Of a DNA stretch of 64,000 nt, positions 47,941-61,491 are shown in pieces. This DNA comes from Combretum micranthum (lineage: Eukaryota; Streptophyta; Magnoliopsida; Myrtales; Combretaceae). Position 1 is the first letter of the stretch; every line of letters starts with the position of its first letter. The notes beneath the pieces are model-generated. The model searched no databases and was not told the DNA's origin. It saw only the letters and a list, made by a program, of their open reading frames with translations. Both the position numbers and the translations under genes were made by a program. Location of the stretch: positions 434,001 to 498,000 of the forward strand of contig JAMXBD010000582.1 in assembly GCA_024138025.1 (NCBI GenBank). The letters run 5' to 3'.

Positions 47941-50900
47941 TGTAAACCCTTGGTTTTTAGAGTAATCCTAAGCCTTAACCCTAAGTCGAGAAGTCAGCCG
48001 GAAACCTTAAGTCAACAGATCTCAAGTTAACCTACAGTTTAGATTCGGTAATCCGTGTTCGTAAACCGAGAATTTGAAAATTAAGTAAAGTGTGTAGAAT
48101 AGTCGTAATAATATTTGATTTTTAAAAAATATCATATTGGTTTATTTTTGGATTATTTCGAACTGATTGGATACTGCTTTTGGAAAGCGTGTCCCGGGGC
48201 TCGAAAAATTAAAAATATACCTTTAATATTTTTAGACTCGTATTTTCATAAGGATTTCAAAAATATCAAGTTTATAATTTTTCGGAATCTAAAAATATCG
48301 ATTATAGCTTATATAAGCATATTTTGACCGTACCAGTAACTTATTTGTTGACATATTAACATAATTCAATTGATCATTTAATTTTATTTATGAAATTTTT
48401 CCAGTCATTTAAAAATATTTTTCTTAATTTTATTTTATATATTTTTCTTAATAAAAAGCACTTTTTCAACCCATACTTCAAGTACACTTCAATTGTCATT
48501 TCTACACATTATTCATGTTTTCTTTCACTCTTTCTTACACTCAATTTCCATGTATGGTAGCTGACCACACCCTCAAATAAGCCACTTTTCTTTTATTTTA
48601 TTGATTTATTTAATGATTTAAAATCTCTTTTAGTTAACAAATTGAGTAACACAAGTTACACTTTCAAAATTCAAGTTACAAGCCAACTAAATTCTCCTCT
48701 CTCTTCCTTATAAGATCACGCAACCCCTCCCAAAAATTCTGCCCATTGTTTTATTTTTCTTTTCAATTATTTAATACACTTTTATCACACTCCTCTCTCT
48801 ATTTAAGACTCTTACTTACACACTTTCACTCTTTGCAACCTACATCATTTACTCTCTCTTTTTCCTCTCTTTATCTCTTTCTTAGCTTTGTTCTTGTAAG
48901 AAAACAAGCTGCCCCATCTCAAAATATTGCTTCCACATTTCATTCTTGAAGACTCTTTAGGTAAACTTTCTTCTTAAGCTTATAGATGTTATAGGTTGAT
49001 TATATGGAGGTTTCATGCATCAAAGGTCTCTCCATAATGCCTAAAGGCTAGAAATGATGATGCCAAAACTTTGAAACACTCCTCTTGTTTATGATCCATA
49101 TTGATATTGCTATATTTGTTGTCTTTAAGACTTTATTATCTTCATATTTATATTATACTTTGTAGATCTAATTTTTATGAAGCTTTGGTTATGTTTATGT
49201 TTAGATTATAGGTTTAGGGCTTACTACCATGTACTTTTTATATTTATGCTCATATTATATGTAAATCTTATATTTGAACTTGAATAAAAATGGTGAAATT
49301 CGTATCTAGGCAAGACCCATATTTAAAAACCACTTTCCAAGTGTCAAAATGGAGTTTTACTTGAAATAATGAAGGCTTAATAGGTATATATCATCAAGAC
49401 TTCATTTTATATGATTCAAAGGTGATTTTCAAAGATTATTTTTCAAAATAAAAATCCTATTTTTGGATTTAGACAAAGGCATAACTTAAAAACATGTTTT
49501 CCAACTCAAAAATGAAGTTTTTATTCAAGATATGGGAGAAATTCGGATCTAGGAAGAGATGAATTTTGAAAACCTTATTTTAGCCTTCAAAACAAGAGTT
49601 TTATATGGAAAATGGAATGCTTTAATAATAGGTGACATAAGAAAATTATTTTCACCGAGTCATGTAAGTTTTAGTAAAGGATTTTCTGAAAACAAGTTTC
49701 AACTCAAAATTTCGGTTTTTTTACACAAGTAGATTCTTGGAATTTTCATTTGGACAATATCATTAAGATCACACAAGTATTTAATCTTTTATCTTTGGCT
49801 AGAAGTTCTCTTTACAAGTGTAGAACTAATATAAGTTGATCTAAAAGTTAAGTGGAACAAGAGTAACAAATTTCAACAAGAACTCAAAACTGGAATTTTC
49901 GTAACCCTACTGTACAGTAGCTTTTCGACCCTCAAATGACCTTGGATGTTTGATTTAACTTGGGAAATGGATAGATCTTTCGAAGTAGATAGAAATCGGT
50001 ATATAATATGCACAATTCCGAGTTAAAATGAGTAGATATGACCATTTTAAGTTAGGACTTCAACTTAGGCAAAAATTGACGAACTTAGTAAGTACAATTG
50101 TTAAGTTTATTAGAACTTCATAAGAAATACTCATTAAGGGTATTCCTTGTACTTAGGTGATTTGGAGGACGGTTTCCACTCCCCGAGGACTACTACGACT
50201 AGTGGATTTCTCTCTATGGCCGAGTGAGTTCATTTCTTAAATAGTTGAGCTCATGTATGTGCTTGTAATCGTAGTGGCATTAGAATTAGGAAAAGATAAA
50301 ATTGTGATGAGTTGTGATCTAATCTTGGTTGAATGAATGATAAGTATATCGAGACGAGACTTGTTGTAAAAACATTGTATGAGCTAGTATAGACTTGAAT
50401 TGTCTGAAATTCTCTATGATCGCTCTTAACCTGCATAATTAACATGCCATGATTATATGAATAAACTATACATGCATATCACGTAGTGAGTCACGTTGCA
50501 TTAGCAAGTATACCTTTGGTGGGACAAAGATATATTAGCGGAGACATGGAGGCCTGTGTTAACATTAAGGATGTGAAATCGCTTAAGTTAACGGAAGTGG
50601 GATAGGCACTTGAAACTACCACATAAAACAACAGATGTTGTATAACTAAGAGAAAGAGATCGGGATTATGGTTGCATGACTTATAGAACACCCAACTCAA
50701 GATTGGAATTATGGTTGCATGACTTATGGACTACCCAACCCAAATGGAGGCGTAAATTCATTCACATATGGCTACCGGAAAGTTATATGCTTGTATGCTC
50801 ATTTGCTTGTGCATTCATATGATTGATTAATTATAACTTGCTTGTATATATATCTTGAGTGAGTTTGTTACTTGGAAATGAACCTCACTAAGCTTGTTAG

Positions 50901-51343
50901 CTTACACCCCGATAGTTTTTGTTGCAGTATTCCCATTTTTTATTGTTCGAGAGAACACTTTTCATATGTTCATCTTTTTGGATTAAGGAGCTTTTGAAGA
51001 AGTCGGGACCTAGCTATAGGCATGGACTTCTAAAATATCTCTTTAACATAAACTCTAATGTTTGTAAGATGGATTTAGACTAGATAGACTTCTATTAGTT
51101 GGGGGGGGTATGCCTCCTTGACTTTTGTAAAGACTTAACATATTTATCTTGTTGTGATTTATATTCTTAATGCTATTGTATGCCTTCTTAAGACTATTTG
51201 ATTCAAAGTGTGATCCTAAAAATTATGCAAGTACACCTTACACCTGATATGTAAACTTATGGGATGACTAAGGTTATCATACTTAAGTTTAAATATCGAG
51301 TGTGGTGGACTGTCGCATTTTGGGTACCCTTTGGCGCGTGACA
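47941..51343 (+). repeat. F4: solo chromovirus-type LTR (3403 bp)
   Basis: Starts TGTAAACCCTTGG and ends GGCGCGTGACA. Target duplication ATTCC is perfect (47936-47940, 51344-51348). Shared core at 49953-50062. Pyrimidine-rich stretch near 48680-48900, with TATAAGA at about 48710 as the possible promoter. Contains a two-copy tandem repeat (50658-50743). No internal region, so solo. Confidence 0.93.
50658..50743 (+). repeat. Two-copy 43-bp tandem repeat inside F4
   Basis: Copies 50658-50700 and 50701-50743 share ATTATGGTTGCATGACTTAT and an ACCCAAC.CAA end. It lies just before the GGAGGCGTAAATTCATTCA block, about the place where F2 has its own minisatellite. Confidence 0.88.
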
Positions 51344-51452
51344 ATTCCCCATTATGATCTTGTGGAATATTAAGGACATTAGTTTGTTACATAGTGGTAT
51401 GATGCAACTAGGGTATCCCCATGGGTGTGACATAATTTGTGTTAATGGGCTA
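51344..51452 (+). repeat. F3: right end, plus 20 bp of older host sequence
   Basis: 51349-51432 is the terminal part of F3, ending ATGGGTGTGACA, like other F ends. The flank TAATT (51433-51437) should be its target duplication; the left partner is not found. 51433-51452 belongs to the pre-F3 host, and GGCTA (51448-51452) is the left flank of F5. Confidence 0.65.
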
Positions 51453-51782
51453 TGTAAGCCCTTAAATTTTTTAGTACTTGTAGATGAGAACCCTAGAACT
51501 AATCTTGAATTAAAATCCTAAAAGTCGAGCCAAGTTAAAACTAAACTCTAAAAATCCTAAACGGGATCAAGATAACACCACTGTATAACAAATAATAATA
51601 AATAATATTAAAGTATCTTTCTAATAACATATAATAATTTATCATTTAATAAAAACATCAATTGAATCAGATTTTACGCTATCTTATTTTCTACCAGTAA
51701 ATAATTGTCATTTTAATCATCTTTTTCTTACACCCATCAATCACATTTTTCTTACACACTTACATACCTACTCTTACACTAC

Positions 51783-54700
51783 TGTCATGCCCTAAAGGCT
51801 ATCTTAAATGTGATAGTCTGCTGTACACAATATTTAAACTTAAGAATGACTACCTTGGTAACTCGGAAGCTTGTATATCGGTATAAGGCGTACGTTCACA
51901 ACAAAGAAATGTCAATGGAGCTATGCATTTTAAGGTAGTGGCAATAGAATATGCAAGACAATACTATCAGAATTTCATCAAAATATAAGGTCCTATAGCT
52001 CTAAAGGGCATTCCCTTGATAAAAATACAGGAATAATTTTCCTCTAAAAGCTCTCAAAGTCTCATGCCTACTTCCTTCAACGGGTCTCTAGGATTGGCTC
52101 AAAAGTAGCCCTGCAACAAAATCTATTTGGAGGTAAGCGACAACATGCTTAGTGAGAAATCTTTGCAATGTCGTATCCATAACAAGCAAGTTGATTATTC
52201 AATCATATGCAATGCATGAACCATATGTCCACACATATATATGTACAACCTACCAGAAATTATACATAGAATGAATTTTACACCTCTATATTGAGGTTAG
52301 AGAATGCTTTGAAAAATATTAGGTTCTTTGGACCATCACACTCTATTGGGTCTCGATCGACCACCACTACTTAGTCCTAGGTTCCTTTGCCCAAAGCAAT
52401 CAATACGGCATGGCTCCTCCATGAAGCCATATTCCTTGAACATAGTAGTTTCTTATGCTGGAGTTATGTACTTTACCTTTCTGGTCCCACGCATAGGAGA
52501 AGTAGTAAAAATGAAATGTGACTAGACTTTATGCCATGCATGATCAATTTATAATTAAATTTTCGAATAGAGTTAAATTTCCAGTTAAAGGAAACCAACA
52601 CAATTTTTGCATACATACAACAGTATAGCATTAAAACAACATATTAACCAAATGGGAATAGTTCTGATATATTTATGATTTCTTGATCAGCATGAAATTC
52701 ATAGCACATTTTCAACATACTCTCACAAGCAATTCCACTTTATCTTTTGCCTAAATTCTAGTGAACTAAATTACAAGCATAAATACAAATACGAAAAAGG
52801 TAAGGAAACTCACTCAACCATTTGCAATCTTCTTAATCAAAATAATCTTCTGAAATTACCTAGACAAAAGAAATACCCAAAATGAGTATTTCATAAAGAC
52901 TCTATCTAATTTCTAACTCTATAAATGTAAATCGCATCATTTTTTCAGTTATGAGAAATTTCCAACTTAAAATGAATATAACTTGCTCATTTGAACTCGA
53001 AATTTCGTGTATAAGTAGTAAGTCTTTACCTACTTCGGATGATCTATCCATTTCTAAAGTTATTTTTAATATTTAAGGTCATTTTGGGGTCAGACCAGCA
53101 CTATGCAAATTGCTTCCAGATGTTCCAGTTTTGATTTTTGTGACATTTTGCATTTTTACATCTTACAAACCCTCTAATTATATATATATATATATATATA
53201 TCATTCTTATACTTAAAAGATAACTTCTAAATAATATAAGTAGCTCAAAATACATGTATAATTTTAGTAATGTTGTCCAAGAAAAATTTCTAATAGGTTA
53301 TCTTACCAAAAACTAGAAATTTCCAAGTTTATGGAAAATTTGGTTTTGTAGGTAGAGACTTATTTTTCTCAAGATAATTTTAGCTAAAAATTGTGATTCC
53401 ATGATTATCTCATTCCTATATGATCAAAATTTATTTGATAAGTTTTTTTTTAAAACATAGAATCTTATGTTAAAGTTTTAATTAAGAAACTTTTCTAAAA
53501 TCATGTTACCATGTATTTAAGAGAATGATACTGTTATATATATATATACTTTCTTCACACTTTTAAAAATATATTTGAAATAATTATTTTGCATAATAAA
53601 GAATTATCATTCTAAAATGGTTCAAAACTTTATTTTAGCAAAACAACATCATTATGAAAAATTCATGTACATGAAGATAAATGCAATATTTTAAACTCAC
53701 AATTTATGGAGACAAAAACAAAAATAATAAGGACCATAAAGATAATAAATTTAATGCACGGGAGCATTAGCTTAAGATCAAGGCTCCTTAGGACTTAAAA
53801 ATGAATAAGTCCCCTTGAATAGCAAAATAATTAAGGGTAAAATAAAATAAAAATGAAAGTCTTAGAATCAAGATAAGACTTCTTGGGATTTGAAATATTC
53901 TAGTCACCATGTAAATAAAAAAAAGCAAAATAAGAGCAAATCAAATAAAATTGAAGCTTTAGAATTTTTGGACAAGGCATTCCCGGGACTCAGATTAAGG
54001 ACAAGTTCTCATTTGTTTTTACTTAATTAAGGATAAGTCTGAGACTTAGATTATGGGTAAGTCTCAAAGAGCAAGTAAATAAATAAATTGTAAGAGATAA
54101 AATAAGTGCATGAACATAAATATTAGATTAGTGAGCTTATATACTAAAATAAATATAGGTATGTACATAAAATATATATAATATATATGTTAGATTAGAT
54201 GATAAAAAATATATCTAACTTCAACATGATCATAATGTAATAAGTATGGGTTTCATTTTTCTTTTTTTTCTTTTTTTTTTTTTTTTTGCATCATCATCTC
54301 TAACTTAATGGCTCATGGGGAGAGAATTTCTCCATGGATAATGCATGAAACAATACCTATAGTAATTGTAAATGTATGGGAAGTATTTTTATCTTGAAAA
54401 GATGGATAAAAGAAGTGTGTTTGTGTTAAAATAGGCAAAAGGTTGCAACAAGGATAAAGAGAGAAAAGAATGAGAGAAAAGAGAGAATTTGATGGTAATT
54501 GTAAAGTGTAAGAAGTGTGAATGTGTTTAGGTATTTATAGAGAAGTTATGGTGAATTAAAGTGAGAAAAATAATTTGAAAAAAGAAAAATAAAGGCTGCT
54601 ACAGCATGGGGGTGGCGTTAATCAAGCTGTAAGGAAGAGAAAAGAAGGGGAAAAAATCAAATGAAAATGACAAATTTGACATGTAAGGAGATAACTTGTA

Positions 54701-55232
54701 AAAATAGTAAATAAGGTCTGGTGCGTAAGAATTAGATATAAATTATAAGAAAAACAAGGACAATAAGTAATGGCAGAAAAATAATGAAAATAGTGATGAA
54801 TAGTAACAGTAAACTATCATATAAGTTACCGATAGCAATAAAATACAGTATATGAGCTATATCTTACTTTTCATTACTCGAAAATTTTTTATATAATATT
54901 TTTATGAATATCTGAATATTTTTTTAGTATAATTTGATTGTTGGACAATTTTTCCTCATTTTGCATATCGGTAGTTGGATACGAAAACTAATCTCGTAGA
55001 GGTCCGAAACGATGGAATTTTTTACTAATATGATCTTTTTAGGTTTTATACTATTTTTACTAAACATGATTTGAGTTTATCTCATTTTTATTATTTTAGG
55101 GTTTTTGGTGTGGTATTGCCGGATCTAAATCTTCTAAAACTCATTATTTGATATAGCTGGCTTTTATGGTTTAAATTCTGATTTCGGTTCTAAACTTACT
55201 TTAAAACTATTGCAAAAATCTAGGGATTTACA
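51783..55232 (-). repeat. R7: solo chromovirus-type LTR (3450 bp)
   Basis: Plus strand starts TGTCATGCCCTAAAGG and ends TAGGGATTTACA. Target duplication ACTAC is perfect (51778-51782, 55233-55237). Shared core at 52957-53070, the most diverged copy. TATAAATA (minus) at 54532-54539. A T-rich run lies at 54256-54288 and an (AT)n run near 53178-53200. No coding region. Confidence 0.92.
54532..54539 (-). promoter_or_regulatory. Putative TATA box of R7
   Basis: TATAAATA on the minus strand, about 700 bp from the sense start (55232), as in R2/R3. Confidence 0.55.
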
Positions 55233-55438
55233 ACTACCACATCATATTCTTACATTTTCTTAATCTACTCTTACACAACATCACATCTATCATACTTTAT
55301 ATCACTTCTCTTAAACTTTCTTTTCTTTTCTTCTCTCTTTCTTCCCTCTTTTCTTCTTATGGCCATCGCTACAGCTACTGTCCTTCTTCTCTCCCTCATT
55401 TTATTTATTTTTTAGTCATTCTTTACTCTTACTTGCCA

Positions 55439-58400
55439 TGTCATGCTCCAAAGAATACCCTAAAGCTTAAGTATGACAACTTTAGTCATCTTAAAAGCTT
55501 CCATATCGGGTGTAAGGCGTACCTTCTCGATCATAGGGGACCAACTTTGAAATAAGTTTTTTAACAAGACATTCATAATAGTAGTTAAGAATGGAAATCA
55601 CAACATAAGCACCTTAAATATGGAATATAAGAGTCTTACAAAATATTAAAAGGGCATTCCCCTATCAAAAGATAAATTCCATCATAGTCTATTCAAAATA
55701 GATACATTGGAGATTTACTTAGAAGTCTAAGTCTACAACTAGTCTTTGACTTCATCCAAAAGCTCTTGAATCCAAAAGGTAGTAACTGTGAAAAATATGC
55801 CCTAGGCGCCAACCAAAGATAGGGGTGGTGCAATAAATATCTATAAGAGTGTAAGCTTCTTTGCTTAGTGAGAATTATTTCCATAAATAAAGTACTCGAG
55901 TAATTAATATTCAAACAAGTTATTTAAACAAGCATACAAAATGCAACAAACACTTGAGCAAACAACACATATAATTTTTCGAGAATCATATGTTGAATGG
56001 ATTTACCCCTCCCTTTAGGGTTACGTATTTCGGGCCATGAGACCATAATTCGTAAATGATGTTTTTGTAGTTTTTATACGAACCACTACTAGCTGTTAAA
56101 ATGTAGTTATTTAGGTGTCTACTCACTATTTTAATTGGGTGAACTTTCACCATTAAGTAGATTTTCAGGCTCCATGGACCTCACTACTATGCTCTCATCC
56201 GACCAAGGGTATAGTAATTGATGCAATATGACTCACTACGTGTTATGTATGAATCATTTTATTAAAGTAATCATGGCATAATATTAGGTGTTTTTAAAAG
56301 TGATCATAGAATTTGCAGATATATCATTTCTATACTAAATCAAATATTGATTTTTGGATAATTCTCGCCTCAATATGCTTAGCATCATTTCAACCATATA
56401 TGTAAGGCACATGCACTTTCATTTTTTATCTTTTCTTAATTCTAATGCCACTAATCTACAAGCAAAAATATAAGTACAATAATGTAGGAAATTAAACTTA
56501 CTCAGTCATGGCAATAGAAAGCTCCTAGTCGAAGTAGTCCTCTGGATAAGAAAACTCAGGCTCTTCATTATCTAAACAAGAGAAATACCCAAAATGAGTA
56601 CTTCTTGGAAGTTATACTTAAACTTGCAACTTTTAATTTACTAAGTTCGTTAAAATTCGTATGCGGTAAAATCCCAACTTAAATGGCCATATCTTGTTTA
56701 TTTTAACTCAGAATTTAGCATATTATATACCATTGTCTATCTACTCAAAAATATCTATATATTTCTAAGGTTATTTTTATCATAAAAGGTCATTTGGGTT
56801 CCAAAAAGATGAGATAAAAAATTGACATGAAAATCCCAACTCTTAAAACATGATTTTTCCAATATTTTTATCAAGCAAAAATCCCATAGCAAAAATATAA
56901 ATATTTATATCGTTGAAAAATCCTTTTAATATATGTACAACTCATATTATACATATGATTCTAATGATGTTGTCTTAATAAATGATTTTACATAAAACAA
57001 TCTTGTCTTAATAGTTGAAAAAGTGTAATTGTCGAAATTATTTTAAGTTGTTTGAAAATAAAACTAAAGATTTTGAGTAATTAAATATATGATATGATTT
57101 ATTTTCCTTAATCCTTAAAGGATAATTTATATTAAAAAATTTTAGTCTTTATAAGGGTATCTACAATTTTATTTCCTAAGTAGTTTTTACTTAGTGAATT
57201 GATTTTAACTTATTTTGAAAAGCTTGTTTTGGCCTTTGTACTTATTAAAAATGTTAGTAAGGATCTTATAAACAAGTTTTAAAGAAAATTTCTTATAGCA
57301 AAGTATTATCAACATTAAGGTTTTAGTGGTAGTTTAAAGAAAGTAAAGAATTTCTTAGTTAACTTTTAAAAGTTCTTGCACTTTAATAATATTAAAATCT
57401 ATGGTGACCTTATCTAAAATTCTTTTAAAAGCATTTTGTTGATATAAAGTTTCTAAATTTTAATGAAACTTTTCCTAAATGATAAAATTACATTTTTAAA
57501 GTAAGTTGAGCTTATTTTCTTTTACTTAAAAAAGAACCTTTTTATTCTTATTTAGACAACAATCAACATGATCATACATGAATATGAGTTTGTAGCTAAA
57601 TAACATAACAAAAACATTTAATAAGAAAGATAGAAATTATAGAGATAAGTAAATAATAAATATCAAGTATTGGAAGTCTTAACTTGATTAAGGCTTCCGG
57701 ACTTAGGCATGGGTAAGTCTAAAAAGAAAAAAAAAACAGAAGAAATAAGAAATTTTGTTTTGACTTGATGTGAACAAGTCTAAGACTAAAAAGACTAGTC
57801 TTAATATAACAGCATGGAATAAATAAATAAATTGCAAAGCATAAATAAATAAATAACAATTATGTTAATGAGCTTATATGCTCTAGAAATATATATACAT
57901 AAATATATTACTAATATATAGAAGTTAGACTAGAACAATAACAATACCATGTAACAATATAACAATAATAAAAAAACATAATAATAAAATGAGATTTATT
58001 CATGAATAAGAACAAAACATGAACATAATGTTGCTTCCATAATACTTTGAAGTTTAGGAAACACATACCTTAGTCATATTAAGTTATATGATATGGTAAT
58101 AAAGTATAGGTTAGAGTTTCACCTAAAGTAGAAATATGGATGGTAGTAAAAGAGAGGTTTTGGTAGTATGTGGATAGTGGAAATATGGGAAGATGAGGAG
58201 AGATTTTTGGAGAGAAAAGTTGAGAGGTAATTTTGAGAGAGTTGTGTTAAGGTAAATGAGTAAAAGAAATGGAGGGAGAGGGAGAATGAGTATTTATAGA
58301 GTTTTGGGGAGGGAAAATTATGTCAATAAAATAAATTGAAAAAAAAATTGTGTGTGTGTGACATGGGGGAGGCACCAGTTTTACAAAGAGAGAGAGATGG

Positions 58401-59007
58401 AGTTGATTTTTATTTTTTTTAATAATTTTGTTAATGAAAAGTAATAATTTGTAAGGTGTGATGTAAATAAAGTTGTATAGGAATAGTAAAAAGTAAGAAA
58501 TGTGTATGGTAGAGTGTAAGAATAGGTGATAGAAAAGTAGAAATAGGTAAATAGTAATGAATAGTGAAGAATAGTACTATGAATAGTAGATACGACAAAT
58601 TAATACCGGTAGTAGAGAAAATATGCATAATTAGGCTATACCTGATATTTTTAGATACCGAAAAATTATAAAACTAATATTTTTGAAATCCTTATATTTT
58701 TACGAATTTAATGGTGTTATCAAAATATTTCTAAGGTCTAGTGTACCAGGCACGATTTTCGAAATATAATCCCATTCGGATCCGAAACAAACCAAATTTT
58801 AACGAATCTGATATTTTTAAGCTTCTTATATTATTATGAACTATGATCCACAATTAGCACAATTTTGTTGTTTAGGTGTTAAAAGCACGGGATTATCGGA
58901 TCTAAATCTACTAGGATTTGGTATGAGTTTATTGACTTTAGGGTTTCTGGTTGATTTCTGGTTTAAGGTTTGAGCATAAAACGTGATATAAAATCTAAGG
59001 GCTTACA
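55439..59007 (-). repeat. R8: solo chromovirus-type LTR (3569 bp)
   Basis: Plus strand starts TGTCATGCTCC and ends AAGGGCTTACA. Flanks TGCCA (55434-55438) and TGTCC (59008-59012) match at 3 of 5, so the duplication has decayed or one boundary is altered. Shared core at 56668-56780; TATAAATA (minus) at 58291-58298. F5 resumes on the right. Confidence 0.88.
58291..58298 (-). promoter_or_regulatory. Putative TATA box of R8
   Basis: TATAAATA on the minus strand, about 710 bp from the sense start (59007). Confidence 0.55.
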
Positions 59008-59385
59008 TGTCCTCTACAAATACCCCCTCATTTCCTCACTTTTCATACCTTACATACCTCTCATAAAACTCTAAAAAATTCTCTCAATTTCTCTCCTCTC
59101 TTTCACAACTTCCCTCGTAGTTTTCCTCTCAAGAATTCTCTCCCTCTTTTACACACTCATATCCCCTCTTTTTCCATTTAGGTAAACCATCTAAACACCT
59201 TTCTATTTTATGACATGAGAATCATATATGTGTGTCTTTGATCAAATTCCGTAAAATATCCTCATGATGCATCAAGTTAGGGATGAAAGAAATACAATAC
59301 AACATACTTTGCTTCATGCCATATTTTTGTTTGTATTTGTATTTTCTAATCTAACCTTTGTATAAATAGGTATTTATATGTATAT

Positions 59386-59389
59386 GCAC

Positions 59390-59430
<41 letters not shown>
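59386..59430. repeat. (CA)n(TA)n microsatellite
   Basis: Alternating CA units followed by ACATA and a TA run, inside F5. Confidence 0.9.
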
Positions 59431-61304
59431 CTTTAGAGCTATTACTCACTAACCTAACCTTGTAATTTATTTGTTTTCATATTCTTTACTTATTGCAATT
59501 TATTTATTTAATTTTTAGTTTTAGACTTGTCCATTTCGAGTCATAATAAGACTATTCATTTTCTAGTCTTGGACTTGTCCATATTCAAGTTCGAAGGAGA
59601 CTGGATTATTTCAAATATCATGAGAGCCTTGTTTAAAATTTAATACTTTCACTTTATTTCATTTCATCTCACTTTGTTTTTATTTAATTTATACAACGAT
59701 TAGATTATTTCACGTCTTGAGGAGTCTTAATTATGAGCTAAGACCCTCATGTTTATTTTTGCTCTTTTTTTATGTTTCTATTATTGTTTTTACCAAGTTT
59801 TCACTTTGAATACACTATTGCAAAATTTATGAGTTTAGTTTCATGTTCATGTGCATAAGTGCTTATAGTGATGTTGTCATAATATTAAAATGTATTCTTG
59901 TGCTTAAATGTTGACAATTCCTCATTATGTAAAATATTTTTTAAACTTATTTTCAATGCTTGGGAGATTCCTTGTACAAAAGAAAAATTTGAAAACAAAA
60001 TCAATCTCCTAAATTCTCAAGAATGCCAATACCTAAGTGTAATACTTTGAAATTTTCACAACTTGAAATTCTTATCTTAAAAAACACAAGAAAACCAATG
60101 TTTTGTCAATTGAATTTTTAATGGAAACTTAAACAAAAATTTACATGGAGCAAAATAAAGTATGGCATGTTATTTTAAATTGAATCATCTATTTATAAAT
60201 ACTAAAAGATACAGTTTTATGATGAGTTTTCAAAGTTTAAATGAACTTAAGTTTTCTAAATTGTCATAAAGACTATTAAGTGAAAACACTATGCTTAAGT
60301 AACATCACTGGGATTATGCATGTGCTATGAATTATTTGAGTCTCTAATTGTGTTTACATATAGCAATGATAAACATAAATACCCTAAAGAGCTTATAAAG
60401 GATAAAACTTGCAAGATGTGTCAAAATGAGCTTAATCATAATTCTAGGCATGATCTATATAGTAAGATTTCGAGACATAAATGACCTTAAATTATCAAAA
60501 TAACCTTAGAAATAAATAAAGTGTTCGAAGTAGGTAGAAATCGACTACAAATATGCGAAATTTATAATTAAAATGAGAAAGTTATGCCATTTTAAGATTT
60601 CAACTAAGTAACTGAGAAACATAGCGAGAATAGTAACTATAGAAAGAGAAGTTTAAATGAAGTTGATCCGAAACACTTATTTCGGGTTTTTCCTTTTTTA
60701 GATAATGAGAATCTAGAAGCTACGAATCTTGATGTCATTGACCAAAGATTGCACTATGTACGAGTGAGTTTTTCCTTATGATTCATTACTTTACTTGTGC
60801 TTGTAGATAGTTGCCTTAGCCTCGTAAGTACAAGATAAAAATGAATATGTATGGGATTATGGGTATATGTGTATGTGCTTCTAGGAGTGAGAGATAAGGG
60901 ATGCTAAGTATATCGAAGCAAATGAATGATTGTTTAAGTACATCATCAATATTACATGTTACTAATGTATGTATAATACTTATTTGATCACTGTGTGAGT
61001 ATAATTCTGGGTACAACGATCACGAGCGTGCCGCGTGACTATCACGCTACACGTGATCTAGGGAAACAACACGTGCAAAGATGATTAGGAAGTAATCGTA
61101 TAGGGAGAGGAGTAGGCAGTCTCAATAGGCTCTAACACACGTGTGACAAGTGAGGGAGCTGAAGTGCATCAACCTCACTGAGTACTATGGATTCGTGTAT
61201 GTTCTTGAATAAATCAAGTGTTTGATTCACCAGGGAGGAAATCGGGCAGCACGACGGCGTTTGTCCAAGATTTCACCTTATCCAAATGAGGTAAGGACTA
61301 AGGT

Positions 61305-61312
61305 ATTTATAG
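61305..61312 (-). promoter_or_regulatory. Putative TATA box of the 652-bp LTR
   Basis: TATAAATA on the minus strand, about 340 bp from the sense start at 61643. Confidence 0.5.
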
Positions 61313-61464
61313 AGAATCTAGCTGTCGATGTCGTCCGTCAGATGAGATAGACGACTAACGGCTAAGATGAGTCCTTCTCAAAGTGGATATGGATGTGGGC
61401 TCCTTTATGGACCTAGGCCCATTGAGGCCTTTCATTGTAATGTGTGTGAGCTAATTTGAGAAAG

Positions 61465-61491
61465 GTTGGAATTGGGCAGGCCAATTCCAAC
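61465..61491. other. Perfect 11-bp inverted repeat (hairpin)
   Basis: Arms 61465-61475 (GTTGGAATTGG) and 61481-61491 (CCAATTCCAAC) with a 5-base loop, inside the 652-bp LTR. Confidence 0.85.

Noticed and set aside
53178..53202. (AT)n runs here and at 7547-7564 and 11657-11680 as possible regulatory or origin sites
   Set aside because: Simple microsatellites within LTRs without flanking conserved motifs.
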